From: a virus
Length of the DNA stretch: 64,000 bases
Virus record (IMG/VR): IMGVR_UViG_3300050821_010487
Location: 1-64,000 of that record
Reading direction: 5' to 3' (one strand)
Shown one piece after another: positions 7,859-18,000 of the stretch. The position numbers were made by a program, and so were the translations under genes. The notes under the pieces are model-generated. The model ran no database searches, was not told the origin of the DNA, and worked only from the letters and a program-made list of their open reading frames with translations. Position 1 is the stretch's first letter, and every line of letters starts with the position of its first letter.

Positions 7859-7885
7859 ACGAACACGAAAGGCAAGGCGGAGGAC

Positions 7886-8293
7886 ATGGCACCCCCCAGG
7901 CAAGAGGTGGCCTACGTGGTCACGGACGCGATGATTTTGAGCCGCAACTGGAACCGGAAAGCGGCGCCGTTCTACAGCGTGCACCTGGTCGCGCAGGTGT
8001 TCTTCGCCATGTCCAGCTCGTGGCTGAGGCTCAAACTGAACTCCGAGCCCGGCCGCCCGAATACCTCGTTTGTCGGCGAGGACGGCAAGCGCATGGAGAT
8101 CCGCCGGCGCAACCCCAGCAAGTCCGACTCGGCCCGGGTGTTCACGCTGGCCGACGTTGAGAGGATGGCCCGGTCCCTGGCCGGCTTCGGCGACATCTCC
8201 CAGGCCCGGCTGGCGCAGATCCTGCGCCTGGTCGAGGCCGAAGCCACCCTGTACGGGCTGTTCGATGAAGCGCCCGAGGAGGCCGCTTCCTGA
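7886..8293 (+). CDS. Hypothetical protein, 135 aa
   Basis: ATG at 7886 preceded by GGAGG. The N-terminal half is rich in Trp, Arg and Lys; the C-terminal half is helical (SQARLAQILRLVEAEATLYG). Its stop overlaps the start of the exonuclease gene, suggesting a replication-associated role. No family recognised. Confidence 0.65.
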   Translation: MAPPRQEVAYVVTDAMILSRNWNRKAAPFYSVHLVAQVFFAMSSSWLRLKLNSEPGRPNTSFVGEDGKRMEIRRRNPSKSDSARVFTLADVERMARSLAGFGDISQARLAQILRLVEAEATLYGLFDEAPEEAAS

Positions 8294-9303
8294 TGACTGC
8301 ACGCGCGGGTCTCTCCGGCCCTCAGCGGCCCCGGGCGGTGACGGGACAGCCTGACACCGTCCCGCTGCTCCCGGCCGCTACAGGGCCACCAGAGGCACGC
8401 GCGGAGCCGATTCTCGCGATAGACGGCACGGGGCTGCTGGTCCGGTGCAGCCGCGCGGCACGGCATGCGGGACTCCACGGTCCTGCCGGTGAGCCCACGG
8501 GCGCGCTGATGATGTTCATCAGCTCCCTGTCCAGGAAGATCAGGCTGGTCCAGCCCAGCCACGTCGTGGTCGCCTGGGACGGCCCGGACGCCACGCTCTG
8601 GCGCCGCGGGCAGTGGCTGCCCTACAAGGCGGGGACGCCCGACGTCCACCGGCTGGGCGGCGAGCTGGACAACGCCATGGAGTTCTGCGGCGCGGCCGGG
8701 ATCTACCAGCTCTGCTTCCACGGGTTCGAGGCCGACGACGTCCTGGCCGCGATCAGCCGGGCGGCGATGAACATGCCGGAGCACCCGCTGCTGATCGCCT
8801 CCGACGACCAGGACCTCCACCAGCTCGCCGATGAGTATCCCCATCACAGCGTGGTGATCACCGGGCTCACCAAGGACCACCTCATCACCGAAGACGACGT
8901 CCGGCAGCAGTGGGGCACGTCCGGTTGGGCTCTTCCCCGGCTCCGTGCGCTCGCGGGAGACGCCAGCGACAACATCCCGGGGCTGCCGGGAGTGGGCCCG
9001 GCCAAGGCACTCAAGATGATGACGCGGGCGCACTGGAGCTGGCCGCCGTGCGAAGTGGTCATAAAAGATCCAGAACAGCGCAGATTGGCTGTAATCTGGC
9101 GGAACGTCATGGACCTTGTCATTCCTGTCAGGCCCCTGGAGGAGACTACTGGGGCGGAGATGTTCCGGCCGTTCCGGGAGCTGTCCCGATGGGACCCAGA
9201 TTCCGGGCAGAACGCCCTGGAGCTGCTGGACAGGTACGGAATGACACAGATCGCTCAGCTACTGCGGAAGGGAGGCCTCTGGAAGCCGGCGGAAGGTGCT
9301 TGA
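8293..9303 (+). CDS. 5'-3' exonuclease, FEN/PolA N-terminal type
   Basis: 336 aa; removes RNA primers or flaps during replication. The PIN-like core has AIDGTGLLVRC (about 42), VVAWDGPDAT, FEADDVLAAI and IASDDQDL as metal-binding acidic motifs, then the helix-three-turn-helix DNA-binding signature GDASDNIPGLPGVGPAKAL. No polymerase domain follows, as in phage stand-alone exonucleases. The first 40 residues are a proline-rich extension. First clear member of the replication block. Confidence 0.93.
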   Translation: MTARAGLSGPQRPRAVTGQPDTVPLLPAATGPPEARAEPILAIDGTGLLVRCSRAARHAGLHGPAGEPTGALMMFISSLSRKIRLVQPSHVVVAWDGPDATLWRRGQWLPYKAGTPDVHRLGGELDNAMEFCGAAGIYQLCFHGFEADDVLAAISRAAMNMPEHPLLIASDDQDLHQLADEYPHHSVVITGLTKDHLITEDDVRQQWGTSGWALPRLRALAGDASDNIPGLPGVGPAKALKMMTRAHWSWPPCEVVIKDPEQRRLAVIWRNVMDLVIPVRPLEETTGAEMFRPFRELSRWDPDSGQNALELLDRYGMTQIAQLLRKGGLWKPAEGA

Positions 9304-9418
9304 CCGCTGGCATCCCCTGGATTTAGCCTCTGAGTCCCGAGCTGTTCCCCGGGCCATCGGCGCAGCTCAGACCTCAGGTCACGTCACTACGATCCTCAAC
9401 TCGGAAGGTGGCCACATC

Positions 9419-9760
9419 GTGGTTTTGTCAACCCTTCTTCCACCCGCCGCACCTGTCACGGATTCCGGCTCCAGCGAGCCCCCTGTCACCCGGGAATCGC
9501 TCGGTAACTACGTCCTGGAGTCAATCCGGAAGTGCAACGGGCCTCAGCTCCCGTGCTTTAACGAGCCTCAGATCCTCGACGGATTCTGGATGCGTTTCGG
9601 CGAATCCGGAATGGAGATCGCCAGGCAGGCATTCGGGGTGCACCGCGGAATGTGGTGTGGTGCTCCTGTCACTATCCAGCGCTTCCAGGCGCACCACGAC
9701 GACTTCTTCGCCACCCCGCTGCTGGACGAGGTCAGGGGTGCCCGGGGCAACAGCGAGTAG
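9419..9760 (+). CDS. Hypothetical protein, 113 aa
   Basis: Placed between the exonuclease and primase-helicase. The GTG at 9419 follows GGAAGG; the same frame is open back to a GTG at 9296 that overlaps the exonuclease stop, so the start is uncertain. A helical core (LGNYVLESIRKC) precedes a Trp/Arg-rich segment (MWCGAPVTIQRFQAHHDDFF). No family recognised. Confidence 0.55.
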   Translation: MVLSTLLPPAAPVTDSGSSEPPVTRESLGNYVLESIRKCNGPQLPCFNEPQILDGFWMRFGESGMEIARQAFGVHRGMWCGAPVTIQRFQAHHDDFFATPLLDEVRGARGNSE

Positions 9761-9768
9761 GGGGGAAC

Positions 9769-12252
9769 ATGGCTGAAAATGACGAGTCCCCCTCGCCTGC
9801 CGCCGAGAGGGACCCTGACACCGCTAATAGCTCTGGCTCCGAGGTTACCGGGCCGTTCCCGGGGGTGCAAGAACTCCCGAGCCTCCCCGCCAACCTGCTC
9901 AACTCCGAGGAGGACGCCCGGCGCTCGGAGCTGTGCGCGGCGGCCGTCGGCTACGCCGCGCACGGCTGGCACGTGGTCCCGGTCCGCTGGATCGACCAGG
10001 ACGGCCACTGCTCGTGCGAGAACGGAGCGGAATGCGCGTCGCCGGGTAAGCACCCGGTTTACAAGGACTGGCCGCATGTCGCTTCCTGCGACCGTGAAGA
10101 GGTTGCTTCGTGGTGGCGCCCGGAACCCGAGGGCCTTGCCACCAACTGGTTCCCGTTCGCCAACATCGGCATTGTCACCGGCCGCAGCTCGGGGATCTTC
10201 GTCGTAGACGTGGACACCTACAACGGCGGCGACCAGACCATGGGTGGCTACGAGCGCCGCCACTCGGCGATCCCCGAGACCCGGGTGCATTACACCTCGC
10301 GCGGAGGGAAGCACTTCTTCTTCAAGCACCCGGGGTTCGACATCCGCAACTCGGCGGCGAAAGTCCTCGGCACGGGCCTGGATATCCGGGGCGAGAACGG
10401 CTTCGTGGTCGCGCCGCCGTCGATCGGCACGGGCGGCCCGTACACGCTGAACCCGGCCCACGACATCGCGCCGGCCGACGCGCCCGCGTGGCTGATCGAC
10501 CTGCTCCGCTCCTACGACAGGGACCAGGCCGGGGCTACGACCGCCGCCACCGAGCCCACCAAGGTGACCGGCGCCGCGCGCAAGTACGCCGAGGCGGCCC
10601 TGGCGTCCGAGGCCCAGGCGATGCGCGACGCTGAACCGGGCACCCGCAACGACACGCTGAACCGGTGCGCCTACACCCTGGGCACCCTCGCCGGCGCCGG
10701 GCTGCTGACCGAGGACGCCGCCTGGGAGGCGCTGCATGCTGCCGCCCTGGCGGCCGGGCTGTCTGAGATCGAGATCCGCGGCACGTTCCTGTCCGGCTGG
10801 CGCTCAGGCCTGCAGAACCCCCGGTCCGTTCAGTGGCAGGTGATGGCCACCGACTGGCCTATCCGGCCGCGGACCGAGTTCGGCCTGGCGGACCGCCTCG
10901 CCGACCACTTTTCCGACCAGGTCCGGTACTGCCCGGAGCGGGACACCTGGCTGGTCTACCGCAACGGCGTCTGGATCGAGGGCAGCAAGAGAGCCGGGCA
11001 GTGGTTCGCGCAGGCGATGATCCGCAGCCTGGAGTTCACCGAGGCCGAGGCCTACGACGATGATCAGATCGTCCTGCCCAGCGGCGACGTCACCGACAGC
11101 TCGCCGCGGAAGGAGTTCATCGAGTGGGCCGCCAAGCAGCAGACCTCGAAAGCGGTCAACGCTGCCGCGAACCTGGCGATGGGCCTGCAGATCATGCAGA
11201 TGCCCCTGCAAAGCTTCGACGCCGACCCGCTGATGCTCAACTGCCGCAACGGCGTGGTGAATCTGTCCACCGGGGAGCTGATGCCCCACGACCCCGAGCA
11301 GAGGATGACACTGCAGTGCGCGGCGAGCTACTACCCCGGCGAGCCGGCGCCGAAGTTCCAGGAGTTCCTGCACCGGGTCCAGCCGGACCCGGAGATGCGG
11401 GCGTACCTGCAGCGGATGTCGGGCTACGACCTCACCGGCCTGACCGGCGAGCAGGTGTTCTTCCTGCACCAGGGCAAGGGCGCCAACGGCAAGAGCGTCT
11501 TCGAGGGGGTGCTCGGGCACGTGCTCGGGACCTACGCCCAGACGATGCCGGTGGAGACTCTGACCGCTTCCTCGGTGGATGGCCGCATCCCCAACGACGT
11601 GGCCAGGATGGCGGGCAAGCGGTACCTGTCGGCCAGCGAGACCAAGGCCGGCAAGGCGCTGGACGAGCAGAAGCTGAAGCAGCTCACCGGGGGCGACAGC
11701 GTCACTGCCCGGTACATGCGCGGTGAGTGGTTCGAGTTCCGCCCGGTCGGCAAGCTGCACCTGACGACCAACCACCTGCCCCGGATGAGTGACGACGCCG
11801 CCACCTGGCGCCGCATCCACCTGGTGCCCTGGAGCGTGGTCATTCCCGAGGAGGAGCGGGACGGGTACCTGCAAGACACCCTGATCCGCGACGAGTCCGA
11901 CGGCATCCTGGCCTGGATGATCGAGGGCGCCATCGCCTGGCGTGCCGAGGGCCTCAGCCCGCCCCAGGCGGTCAAGGCCGCGCTCGCGCAGTACCGCGAG
12001 GAGGAGGACGTCGTCGCCCAGTTCGTCAGCGACTGCCTGCAAGAGGTGCCCCCGGAGAACAAGGCGATCGGCCGCGAGACGGTGGCGATCTACCACGCCT
12101 ACCGCGCCTGGGCCGCGCAGGAGGGCCACCCGGTGAACACCCAGAAGTGGCTGACCACCAGGCTCAAGAAAACCTACGAGTACGCCAACGTCGGCGGCTG
12201 GCGTGGTTTCCCGGGGCTCCAGACGAACATGCCGGGCACAGGAGGCTCCTGA
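9769..12252 (+). CDS. Bifunctional primase-polymerase / D5-type SF3 helicase
   Basis: 827 aa; combines primer synthesis and replicative unwinding. The ATG at 9769 follows AGGGGGG. The N-terminal prim-pol (archaeo-eukaryotic primase) domain spans about 45-250, with GWHVVPVRW, a Cys-containing insert (CSCENGAECASPGKHP), the acidic motif VVDVDT (about 145) and a histidine-containing strand (THY-like VHYTSRGGKHFFF). The C-terminal half is a D5_N plus SF3 ATPase, with Walker A GKGANGKS at about 569-577 and NHLP as sensor. This architecture is common in actinobacterial phages, prophages and plasmids. The iteron-like array immediately downstream makes it the probable initiator. Confidence 0.93.
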   Translation: MAENDESPSPAAERDPDTANSSGSEVTGPFPGVQELPSLPANLLNSEEDARRSELCAAAVGYAAHGWHVVPVRWIDQDGHCSCENGAECASPGKHPVYKDWPHVASCDREEVASWWRPEPEGLATNWFPFANIGIVTGRSSGIFVVDVDTYNGGDQTMGGYERRHSAIPETRVHYTSRGGKHFFFKHPGFDIRNSAAKVLGTGLDIRGENGFVVAPPSIGTGGPYTLNPAHDIAPADAPAWLIDLLRSYDRDQAGATTAATEPTKVTGAARKYAEAALASEAQAMRDAEPGTRNDTLNRCAYTLGTLAGAGLLTEDAAWEALHAAALAAGLSEIEIRGTFLSGWRSGLQNPRSVQWQVMATDWPIRPRTEFGLADRLADHFSDQVRYCPERDTWLVYRNGVWIEGSKRAGQWFAQAMIRSLEFTEAEAYDDDQIVLPSGDVTDSSPRKEFIEWAAKQQTSKAVNAAANLAMGLQIMQMPLQSFDADPLMLNCRNGVVNLSTGELMPHDPEQRMTLQCAASYYPGEPAPKFQEFLHRVQPDPEMRAYLQRMSGYDLTGLTGEQVFFLHQGKGANGKSVFEGVLGHVLGTYAQTMPVETLTASSVDGRIPNDVARMAGKRYLSASETKAGKALDEQKLKQLTGGDSVTARYMRGEWFEFRPVGKLHLTTNHLPRMSDDAATWRRIHLVPWSVVIPEEERDGYLQDTLIRDESDGILAWMIEGAIAWRAEGLSPPQAVKAALAQYREEEDVVAQFVSDCLQEVPPENKAIGRETVAIYHAYRAWAAQEGHPVNTQKWLTTRLKKTYEYANVGGWRGFPGLQTNMPGTGGS

Positions 12253-12263
12253 ACAGCCGTTCA

Positions 12264-12368
12264 GTGCGCATCTTGAGGGCCAGTGCGCATCGAGTGCGGA
12301 TTAAAGTGCGGAAGATATTTTCGGTTTTCACCGGATGAGCAGCCGATAGTGCGCAAGTGCGCATCGAG
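12264..12368. repeat. Iteron-like GTGCGCATC array, candidate origin
   Basis: GTGCGCATC at 12264, 12283 and 12357, GTGCGCA at 12349, GTGCGGA at 12294 and 12306. A rare AT-rich stretch (about 12300-12330, AAGATATTTTCGGTTTTC) sits between the repeats. Repeats, AT-rich DNA and the adjacent primase-helicase gene together suggest a replication origin. Confidence 0.5.
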
Positions 12369-12404
12369 CTGCTCTCCGGGCTGTTCTGGATTTTTGGAGG
12401 CAGG

Positions 12405-12644
12405 ATGACCGCCGCGGAGCCCCAGCCGTTCGATCCGGAGCACCTATGCCCGAAATGCGGTGCGGAAGGCGGTCACCCGGTCCATCATGAACGGCCTGTC
12501 CTGCTGGTGTTCGGCGGCGATCAGTGGCCGTGTTCCTTCCGGGATGACGCGCTAGGTGAGCATTTGTGCGTCATGTGCGGAGGGTGCGGCTTCCGGTGGA
12601 TTGAGACCGTTTCGCCGGGAATAGGCGGCCTTCTGGGAACCTGA
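12405..12644 (+). CDS. Small zinc-ribbon protein, 79 aa
   Basis: ATG at 12405, 4 nt after GGAGGCA. Two Cys pairs (CPKCG near residue 17 and CVMCGGCG near 61) would bind one zinc. Lies directly after the candidate origin. Function unknown. Confidence 0.65.
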   Translation: MTAAEPQPFDPEHLCPKCGAEGGHPVHHERPVLLVFGGDQWPCSFRDDALGEHLCVMCGGCGFRWIETVSPGIGGLLGT

Positions 12645-12661
12645 CCGCCCAGAATGTACGA

Positions 12662-12675
12662 TTAGCAAGAAACCC
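12662..12675 (+). promoter_or_regulatory. Half-copy of the 19-bp element (copy 5)
   Basis: TTAGCAAGAAACCC, then diverged (GACTCT). It lies 18 bp before the start at 12693, directly ahead of its AGGAGG site. It has the same orientation as the rightward copies at 38898 and 40660. Confidence 0.45.
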
Positions 12676-12692
12676 GACTCTAGGAGGACGGC

Positions 12693-12848
12693 GTGGGCAT
12701 CCGCAAATACGGCACCGCCGACGGCGACGTGACCGGCGTCGAGCAGGACGGCATCACCCGGGAGGCGGCCAAGCCCGCCTGGGGCGAGGATGACGACCTT
12801 GAGCTGGCCGCCGAGAACGAGGCTGACAGGCTCCGGGGCGATGCCTGA
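12693..12848 (+). CDS. Hypothetical acidic protein, 51 aa
   Basis: GTG at 12693 with AGGAGG 6 nt upstream. The product is acidic (GEDDDLELAAENEADR). It ends overlapping the next gene by 8 nt, and the promoter element lies just upstream. No family recognised. Confidence 0.6.
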   Translation: MGIRKYGTADGDVTGVEQDGITREAAKPAWGEDDDLELAAENEADRLRGDA

Positions 12849-13920
12849 AGAGCCGTTCAAGTACCGCAACCCCGACGGGTCGCTGGACCTGGACGCCGCG
12901 CTCGGCGAGGATCACGTCAAGCACTACACGACGATGCTGGAGGCCTCCCCGCGCGAGTTCACGGCCATGCAGCTCGCCGCGGGCGTGGTCCCGGACGGCG
13001 ATACCGCGTACTCCTGGCGGGAGCCAGCCACCACGGTGTTCCCGCCGTCGTGGGCTCTGGTGGACGGCTACGAGCTGGACACCCTCGGCTCCGGCCCGGA
13101 GTCCTGCTCCTCGTCGGTGTTCCTGGTGCTGCTGCCCGAGATCATCTGGGACGTCTGCGGCTACTACCGCACGCTGGGCTTCCACTGGACCGAGTTCCGG
13201 CAGGCCACGGCCCGCGACATCCGGCTGCACTACCTGACGGTGGACCCCCGCCAGGAGGACACCGAGGCGTTCTACGCCTGCCAGCAGCTCCTCGACCCGG
13301 ACATCCGCTACACCTACGACCGGCAGCCCCTGGGCGGCCTGTTCTTCGGCGACCGCAACGTCCGGCTGATGCTGGAGCGCATGGCGGCCCGGGAGGCGTC
13401 CCGGATCAACGCCGAGGCCCACGCCGAAGGCTGCTACGAGGACGAGCCGGTCACCCAGCAGGACGTCCTGGACAAGTGGGGGCTTGACAAGTCGGGAGTG
13501 GGCGCGGCCGAGGCCAAGGAGCGGCTGCGCCGGCAGCGCTCGGCGCCTGAGCCTGGCGACGGCCCCAGCTCGGTCCTGGGAGCCTCCCTGAGCCGCTGGG
13601 ACCGGCGCTGGATTCACTACCGCCTGACGGCCCCCGGCAGCTCCTACTGGGCCAGGGAGACGCCGTCAGCGGCTGTCCTGGAGACCTGGCAGGCGCTGCT
13701 CTGCGCCGTTTTGTCAGACCGTGGCGTTACCGTTCAGTTCGCGGTCGGGATCTGGCCCGGCCCGGGACCCAAGGTGTGGCGCGATAGCAATAATTCCTGT
13801 ATCTTCTTCGTAGTCAACAGTGGGCAACCTACCCGACAGATGGCATATGAGGCCGTAGAGGGGTTCCTGGCCCAGAAGCGACAACCGGAAGGAAACATCG
13901 TTCATGCCAAACTGGAGTGA
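12841..13920 (+). CDS. Hypothetical protein with J-domain-like segment, 359 aa
   Basis: ATG at 12841 inside the end of the previous gene. Residues about 104-165 follow a DnaJ-like pattern (YYRTLGFHWTEF, DIRLHYLTVDP, LLDPDIRYTYD), but the HPD loop that stimulates Hsp70 is missing. The C-terminal part (about 285-359) looks like a separate beta-rich domain. Near DNA polymerase; perhaps a replisome remodelling factor, as J-like proteins are in some phages. That role is speculative. Confidence 0.6.
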   Translation: MPEEPFKYRNPDGSLDLDAALGEDHVKHYTTMLEASPREFTAMQLAAGVVPDGDTAYSWREPATTVFPPSWALVDGYELDTLGSGPESCSSSVFLVLLPEIIWDVCGYYRTLGFHWTEFRQATARDIRLHYLTVDPRQEDTEAFYACQQLLDPDIRYTYDRQPLGGLFFGDRNVRLMLERMAAREASRINAEAHAEGCYEDEPVTQQDVLDKWGLDKSGVGAAEAKERLRRQRSAPEPGDGPSSVLGASLSRWDRRWIHYRLTAPGSSYWARETPSAAVLETWQALLCAVLSDRGVTVQFAVGIWPGPGPKVWRDSNNSCIFFVVNSGQPTRQMAYEAVEGFLAQKRQPEGNIVHAKLE

Positions 13921-14926
13921 AGGCGACGAGGCAGCAGAAGTCCTAGCGGAGGAGGCCGCCAAGCGGCGGGGCTCGGGCCGGTTCAGGGTCCAGACGCTCT
14001 CGATCGCGAAGGGTGCCGACTTCGTCTTCCGCCCCTACACCGACCGGAAGGGCCGCATCGTGGTCCCCGCCGGCGACGGGGCCCCCGCAGTCACCCACCC
14101 CGGCTGGATCTCGGTGGATGCCCATCAGTTCATCCCGACCAAGGACCAGCCGGCGGAGTACACCGGGGACAAGTGGCCGCAGAAGATGTGGGCCATCTGC
14201 CCCAACGACCGGATGTTCCGGGTGCGCGAGGGCGATGAGCTGACCGACAGCTACGAGCCCGGCTACGGCAACTGCTACCTCCACACCGCACTAGCGGGCC
14301 AGAAGGACGCCCGCTACGGCTATGACCTCAGCATCCCCAGCGCGCAGGTGATCGGCCTGGCGGTGCTGCGGGAGGCAGTACACGGGGACTCCGCCAACCC
14401 GAAGAAGGTCACTGCGTTCACGGACAAGACCGTCGAGTGGTACGACAGCGAAGGCAACATGACTAAGATCCCGCACTTCGTGATCTTCAGTCAGCGGTAC
14501 GACAAGTTCTGGGCCGCAATCGCTGCTGCCGGGTACATGGACCAGACGGCCTGCAACAAGGACTTCTGGGTCCGGCGCGGTCCCGACGACAAGTCGAAGA
14601 TCGAAGTCAGCTCGATCAACATGGACCCGTCGTTCGTGCCCGGGACCGACCGGTGGAAGGCCATGTACGACGAGACCCTGAAGCTGATCGGTTTCGACCT
14701 CCGGGAGTGGGTGCTGGATCACGCCAGGCTGGACCACTACAAGCGGTGGTTCATCCCCGGGGCGGTTCCCGAGGGCGGCTACGACCGGCGCGACAAGGAC
14801 GGTACCGCCGCCACCGAGGGCAGCGATTCGGGCGGTGTCCCCGCCAACGGGACCCCGGTCGCTTCCGGCATCGACCAGGACAAGATGAACGAGTTCGCCG
14901 CTTCCCTGGCAACCCGCGGCAGCTAA
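13904..14926 (+). CDS. Hypothetical protein, possibly ssDNA-binding, 340 aa
   Basis: Overlaps the previous gene by 17 nt. The body is a beta-rich globular domain with many aromatics (WPQKMWAICPNDRMFRVREG), and the C-terminus is a Gly/Ser/Asp-rich linker with an acidic tip, reminiscent of phage single-stranded DNA-binding proteins. Position between primase-helicase and DNA polymerase supports that, but no oligonucleotide-binding motif can be confirmed by eye. Confidence 0.5.
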   Translation: MPNWSEGDEAAEVLAEEAAKRRGSGRFRVQTLSIAKGADFVFRPYTDRKGRIVVPAGDGAPAVTHPGWISVDAHQFIPTKDQPAEYTGDKWPQKMWAICPNDRMFRVREGDELTDSYEPGYGNCYLHTALAGQKDARYGYDLSIPSAQVIGLAVLREAVHGDSANPKKVTAFTDKTVEWYDSEGNMTKIPHFVIFSQRYDKFWAAIAAAGYMDQTACNKDFWVRRGPDDKSKIEVSSINMDPSFVPGTDRWKAMYDETLKLIGFDLREWVLDHARLDHYKRWFIPGAVPEGGYDRRDKDGTAATEGSDSGGVPANGTPVASGIDQDKMNEFAASLATRGS

Positions 14927-14960
14927 GCCCCGCCCGCCGCTCTGAGACCGTCGGGCCGCG

Positions 14961-14989
14961 CCCCGGGTGAGAACCCCGGGGCCGGCCCG
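14961..14989. other. GC-rich hairpin before the polymerase gene
   Basis: CCCCGGG and CCCCGGGG with flanking GGCC/GGCC pairs form a stem with a 6-nt loop. No U-run follows; it may attenuate or process the transcript upstream of the start at 15032. Confidence 0.4.
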
Positions 14990-15031
14990 GCTCCCAAAAC
15001 CACCTCGTGATCCTCAAGGGGCTTACCCACC

Positions 15032-18000
15032 GTGGGCGGATTCGTACACCTGCACAACCACACCGAGTACTCAGCGCTGGACGGCCTGTCCACGTGCGCC
15101 GAGGCGGTGGAGCAGGCTGCCGCGGACGGGCACCCGGCGCTGGCGATCACCGACCACGGGGTGTGCTCAGGCCACCCGGAACACCAGCGCGCCTGCCTGG
15201 CCGCTGGCCTCAATCCCATCTTCGGCATCGAGGCTTACTGGCGGCCCAACCGGCTGATCCGGCCCGGGGACCCCGGCGTCACCGCAACCCGGGCCGACCT
15301 GGAGCGTGGCAAGCACCTGATCCTGCTGGCCAAGAACGACAAGGGCCTGCACGACCTGTGGGCAGCCTCCACCGAAGCGAACGCTACCGGCTTCTACGGC
15401 AGGCCCCGGTTCGACTGGGAGCTGCTCGAACGCTACGGAAGCGACCTGATCGCCACCTCCTCCTGCCTCGGCGGGGTCATCTCCGGCCGGCTGCGCGAGG
15501 GGTTCCGGTCCCGGCAGCTTGACGGTGTCCTCGCTGACATCGACCGGTTCAAGGCGACCTTCCCGGGACGGTTCTACCTGGAGATCCAGGCCAACGACCT
15601 CCCCGACCAGATCCAGCTCAACCTGCTGCTGGAGCAGGTCTCCAAGGCGCTCAAGATCCCGCTGGTGGCAGCCGCCGACGCGCATTACCCCAGCGAGGAC
15701 CAGGAGGCGCTGCACAAGATCTGGATGCGCTGCCAGTCCGGCAAGGGCAAGGACGACTACTGGCACTTCTCGGCGATGCTCACCGGGGCCCGGGTGCGGG
15801 AGATCCTGCTCGGCCACGGCCTGGAGCCGGCCAGCGTCGATGCCGCGATCCGGAACACGAGCCTGATCGCTGAGCAGTGCACCGCCCGGATCAGCGGCTA
15901 CGCCGCGCCGCCCGTGTTCACCCCGGGAGGCCGGGCTTCCGACGACGCCCGCCATCTCATGGACCTGTGCAGGCAGAACTGGCACAAGGTGCCCGACACC
16001 CAGGTCTACCGCGACCGGCTGGAGCGTGAGTTCGGGCTGGTGTCCGACAAGCGCCTGGCCGGCTGCTACCTGATCGTCGCCGACATCGTGAACTGGGTCC
16101 TCGCGCAGAACATCCTGGTCGGCCCGGGGCGGGGTTCCGCTGCCGGGTCGCTGATGAGCTACCTCACCGGCATCACCTCAATCGACCCGATCCCGGCCGG
16201 GCTGCTGTTCGAGCGGTTCCTGACCCCCGGCCGCGAAGCGCTCCCGGACTTCGACCTGGACTTCCCCAGCTCGAAGCGGGAGATGATCCAGGGTCGCGTG
16301 ATCGGCAAGTACGGCGCCGACAGCGTGGTCCGGGTTGGCACCCACATGCGTTACGGCGCCCGGGGCATCCTCAACAAGCTGTTCTCCGTCCTCGAAGACG
16401 CGCTGCCCGCTGAGGCGCAGGGCGACGCCGTCCAGATCTCCCACCTGATCGAGGAGGCCGAGGCGGGCACGGCCGGCCTGGGCCTGCCCTGGGATGAGAT
16501 CGTCGCCGACCAGGCCATCACCGAGTACGTGGAGAGGTACGGCTCAATCTTCCGGCTGGCCGCGAAGCTGCAGGGCCGCCTGTATAGCTACGGGAAGCAC
16601 CCGGCCGGCCTGATCATCTCCCCCGGCCAGTCACTGCGGGGCACGATGCCGATGAAGGTGTCGGACACCAGCAACAAGGACCTGCTGGTCAGCGAGTTCG
16701 ACTACCGCGCGGCTGAGGAGCGCGGCCTGCTGAAACTGGACCTGCTGACGGTGCGCACCCTGGACACCGCGCAGTTGGCCTGCGAGCTGATCGCGAAGCG
16801 GACCGGGACGATGCCCGACCCGCGCTCCTGGAACGTCGAGCACGGCGACCCGCAGGTGTACGAGGCGATCGGCAAGGGCGCCACGCTCGGCATGTTCCAG
16901 TTCGAGACGAGCCTGTGCACGAGCTACGCGCGGCAGATCAGCCCCCGCACCCTCAGCGAACTCTCTGACCTGACCACGATCATCCGGCCGGGCCCGAGCA
17001 ACTCCGGCGCGGCCGACGCTTACGTGCGCCGGGGCCAAGGGACCGAGGACCCGGAACCACCGCACCCGGCCCTGGCTGAGCACCTGAAGCGCTCCCGCGG
17101 GCTGCTGCTCTACCAGGAGGACATCCTGATGGCCTGCCGGGTCCTGGCTGGCTACAACGACCTGGAGGCTGACGGCGTCCGGAAGATCCTCGGCAAGAAA
17201 CTGCTCGACAAGATCGCGGCGGCCGGTGAGGAGTTCACCCGGCGCTGCGTCGAGCGCGGCCACGACCGGGAGCAGATCGAGGCCCTGTGGGACAAGATGG
17301 CCGAGTTCGGCAAGTACGCCTTCAACCGGGCCCACGGCTACTCGTACGGGACCCTGTCGTACTGGACCGCCTGGCTGAAGGTGCACTACCCGGTGGAGTT
17401 CCTCACCGCGGTACTGAGCACGCTGACCGACAAGGACCGGATGGCGGACTTCGCGATGGAGGCGCGGCGGCTGGGCATCCAGGTGCTCCCTCCCGACGTC
17501 CGGACGGCGGGCGGCGAGTTCACCTACGAGGGCCTGACGATCCGGTACGGGCTCAAGTCGGTCAAGCACGTCGGCGTGGCGGCCATCTTCAAGATCGTCG
17601 CCAGCCAGCCCTACACGACCCTGGACGACTTCCGGGCGCGGTCGGGGGTGGACATCGGGATTCTGAATCACCTGGCGCGAGCGGGCGCCCTGGACGGTCT
17701 GGTGGTGTCCCGGAGGGGGCTGCTCCAGGTGGTTGGCGCCCAGCGCGACGGCTCGGCGGTCCGGTGCATCCACAAGGCCGAGCCGGGCACCGGGCCGGGC
17801 GGCCTGCCGTGCTCGTTCGCCTGGTCCGCCGAGCCGCTGCCGCCGCCGCGATTCCACAAGACCACCCGCCGGCCACTCAAGGTCATCCCGCTGGCGGTTC
17901 CGGCGCGGTGCACGGTCTCCTGCCGGCACTACACCCCACCCGAGATGGTGGACATGGACCAGGTGCCCGAGTACACCCCCGCCGAGCTGTTCAGGATGGA

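Noticed and set aside
14961-14989. Hairpin as a terminator before the polymerase gene
   Set aside because: No U-run, only 43 bp before the start and no clear new promoter after it; recorded only as a hairpin.
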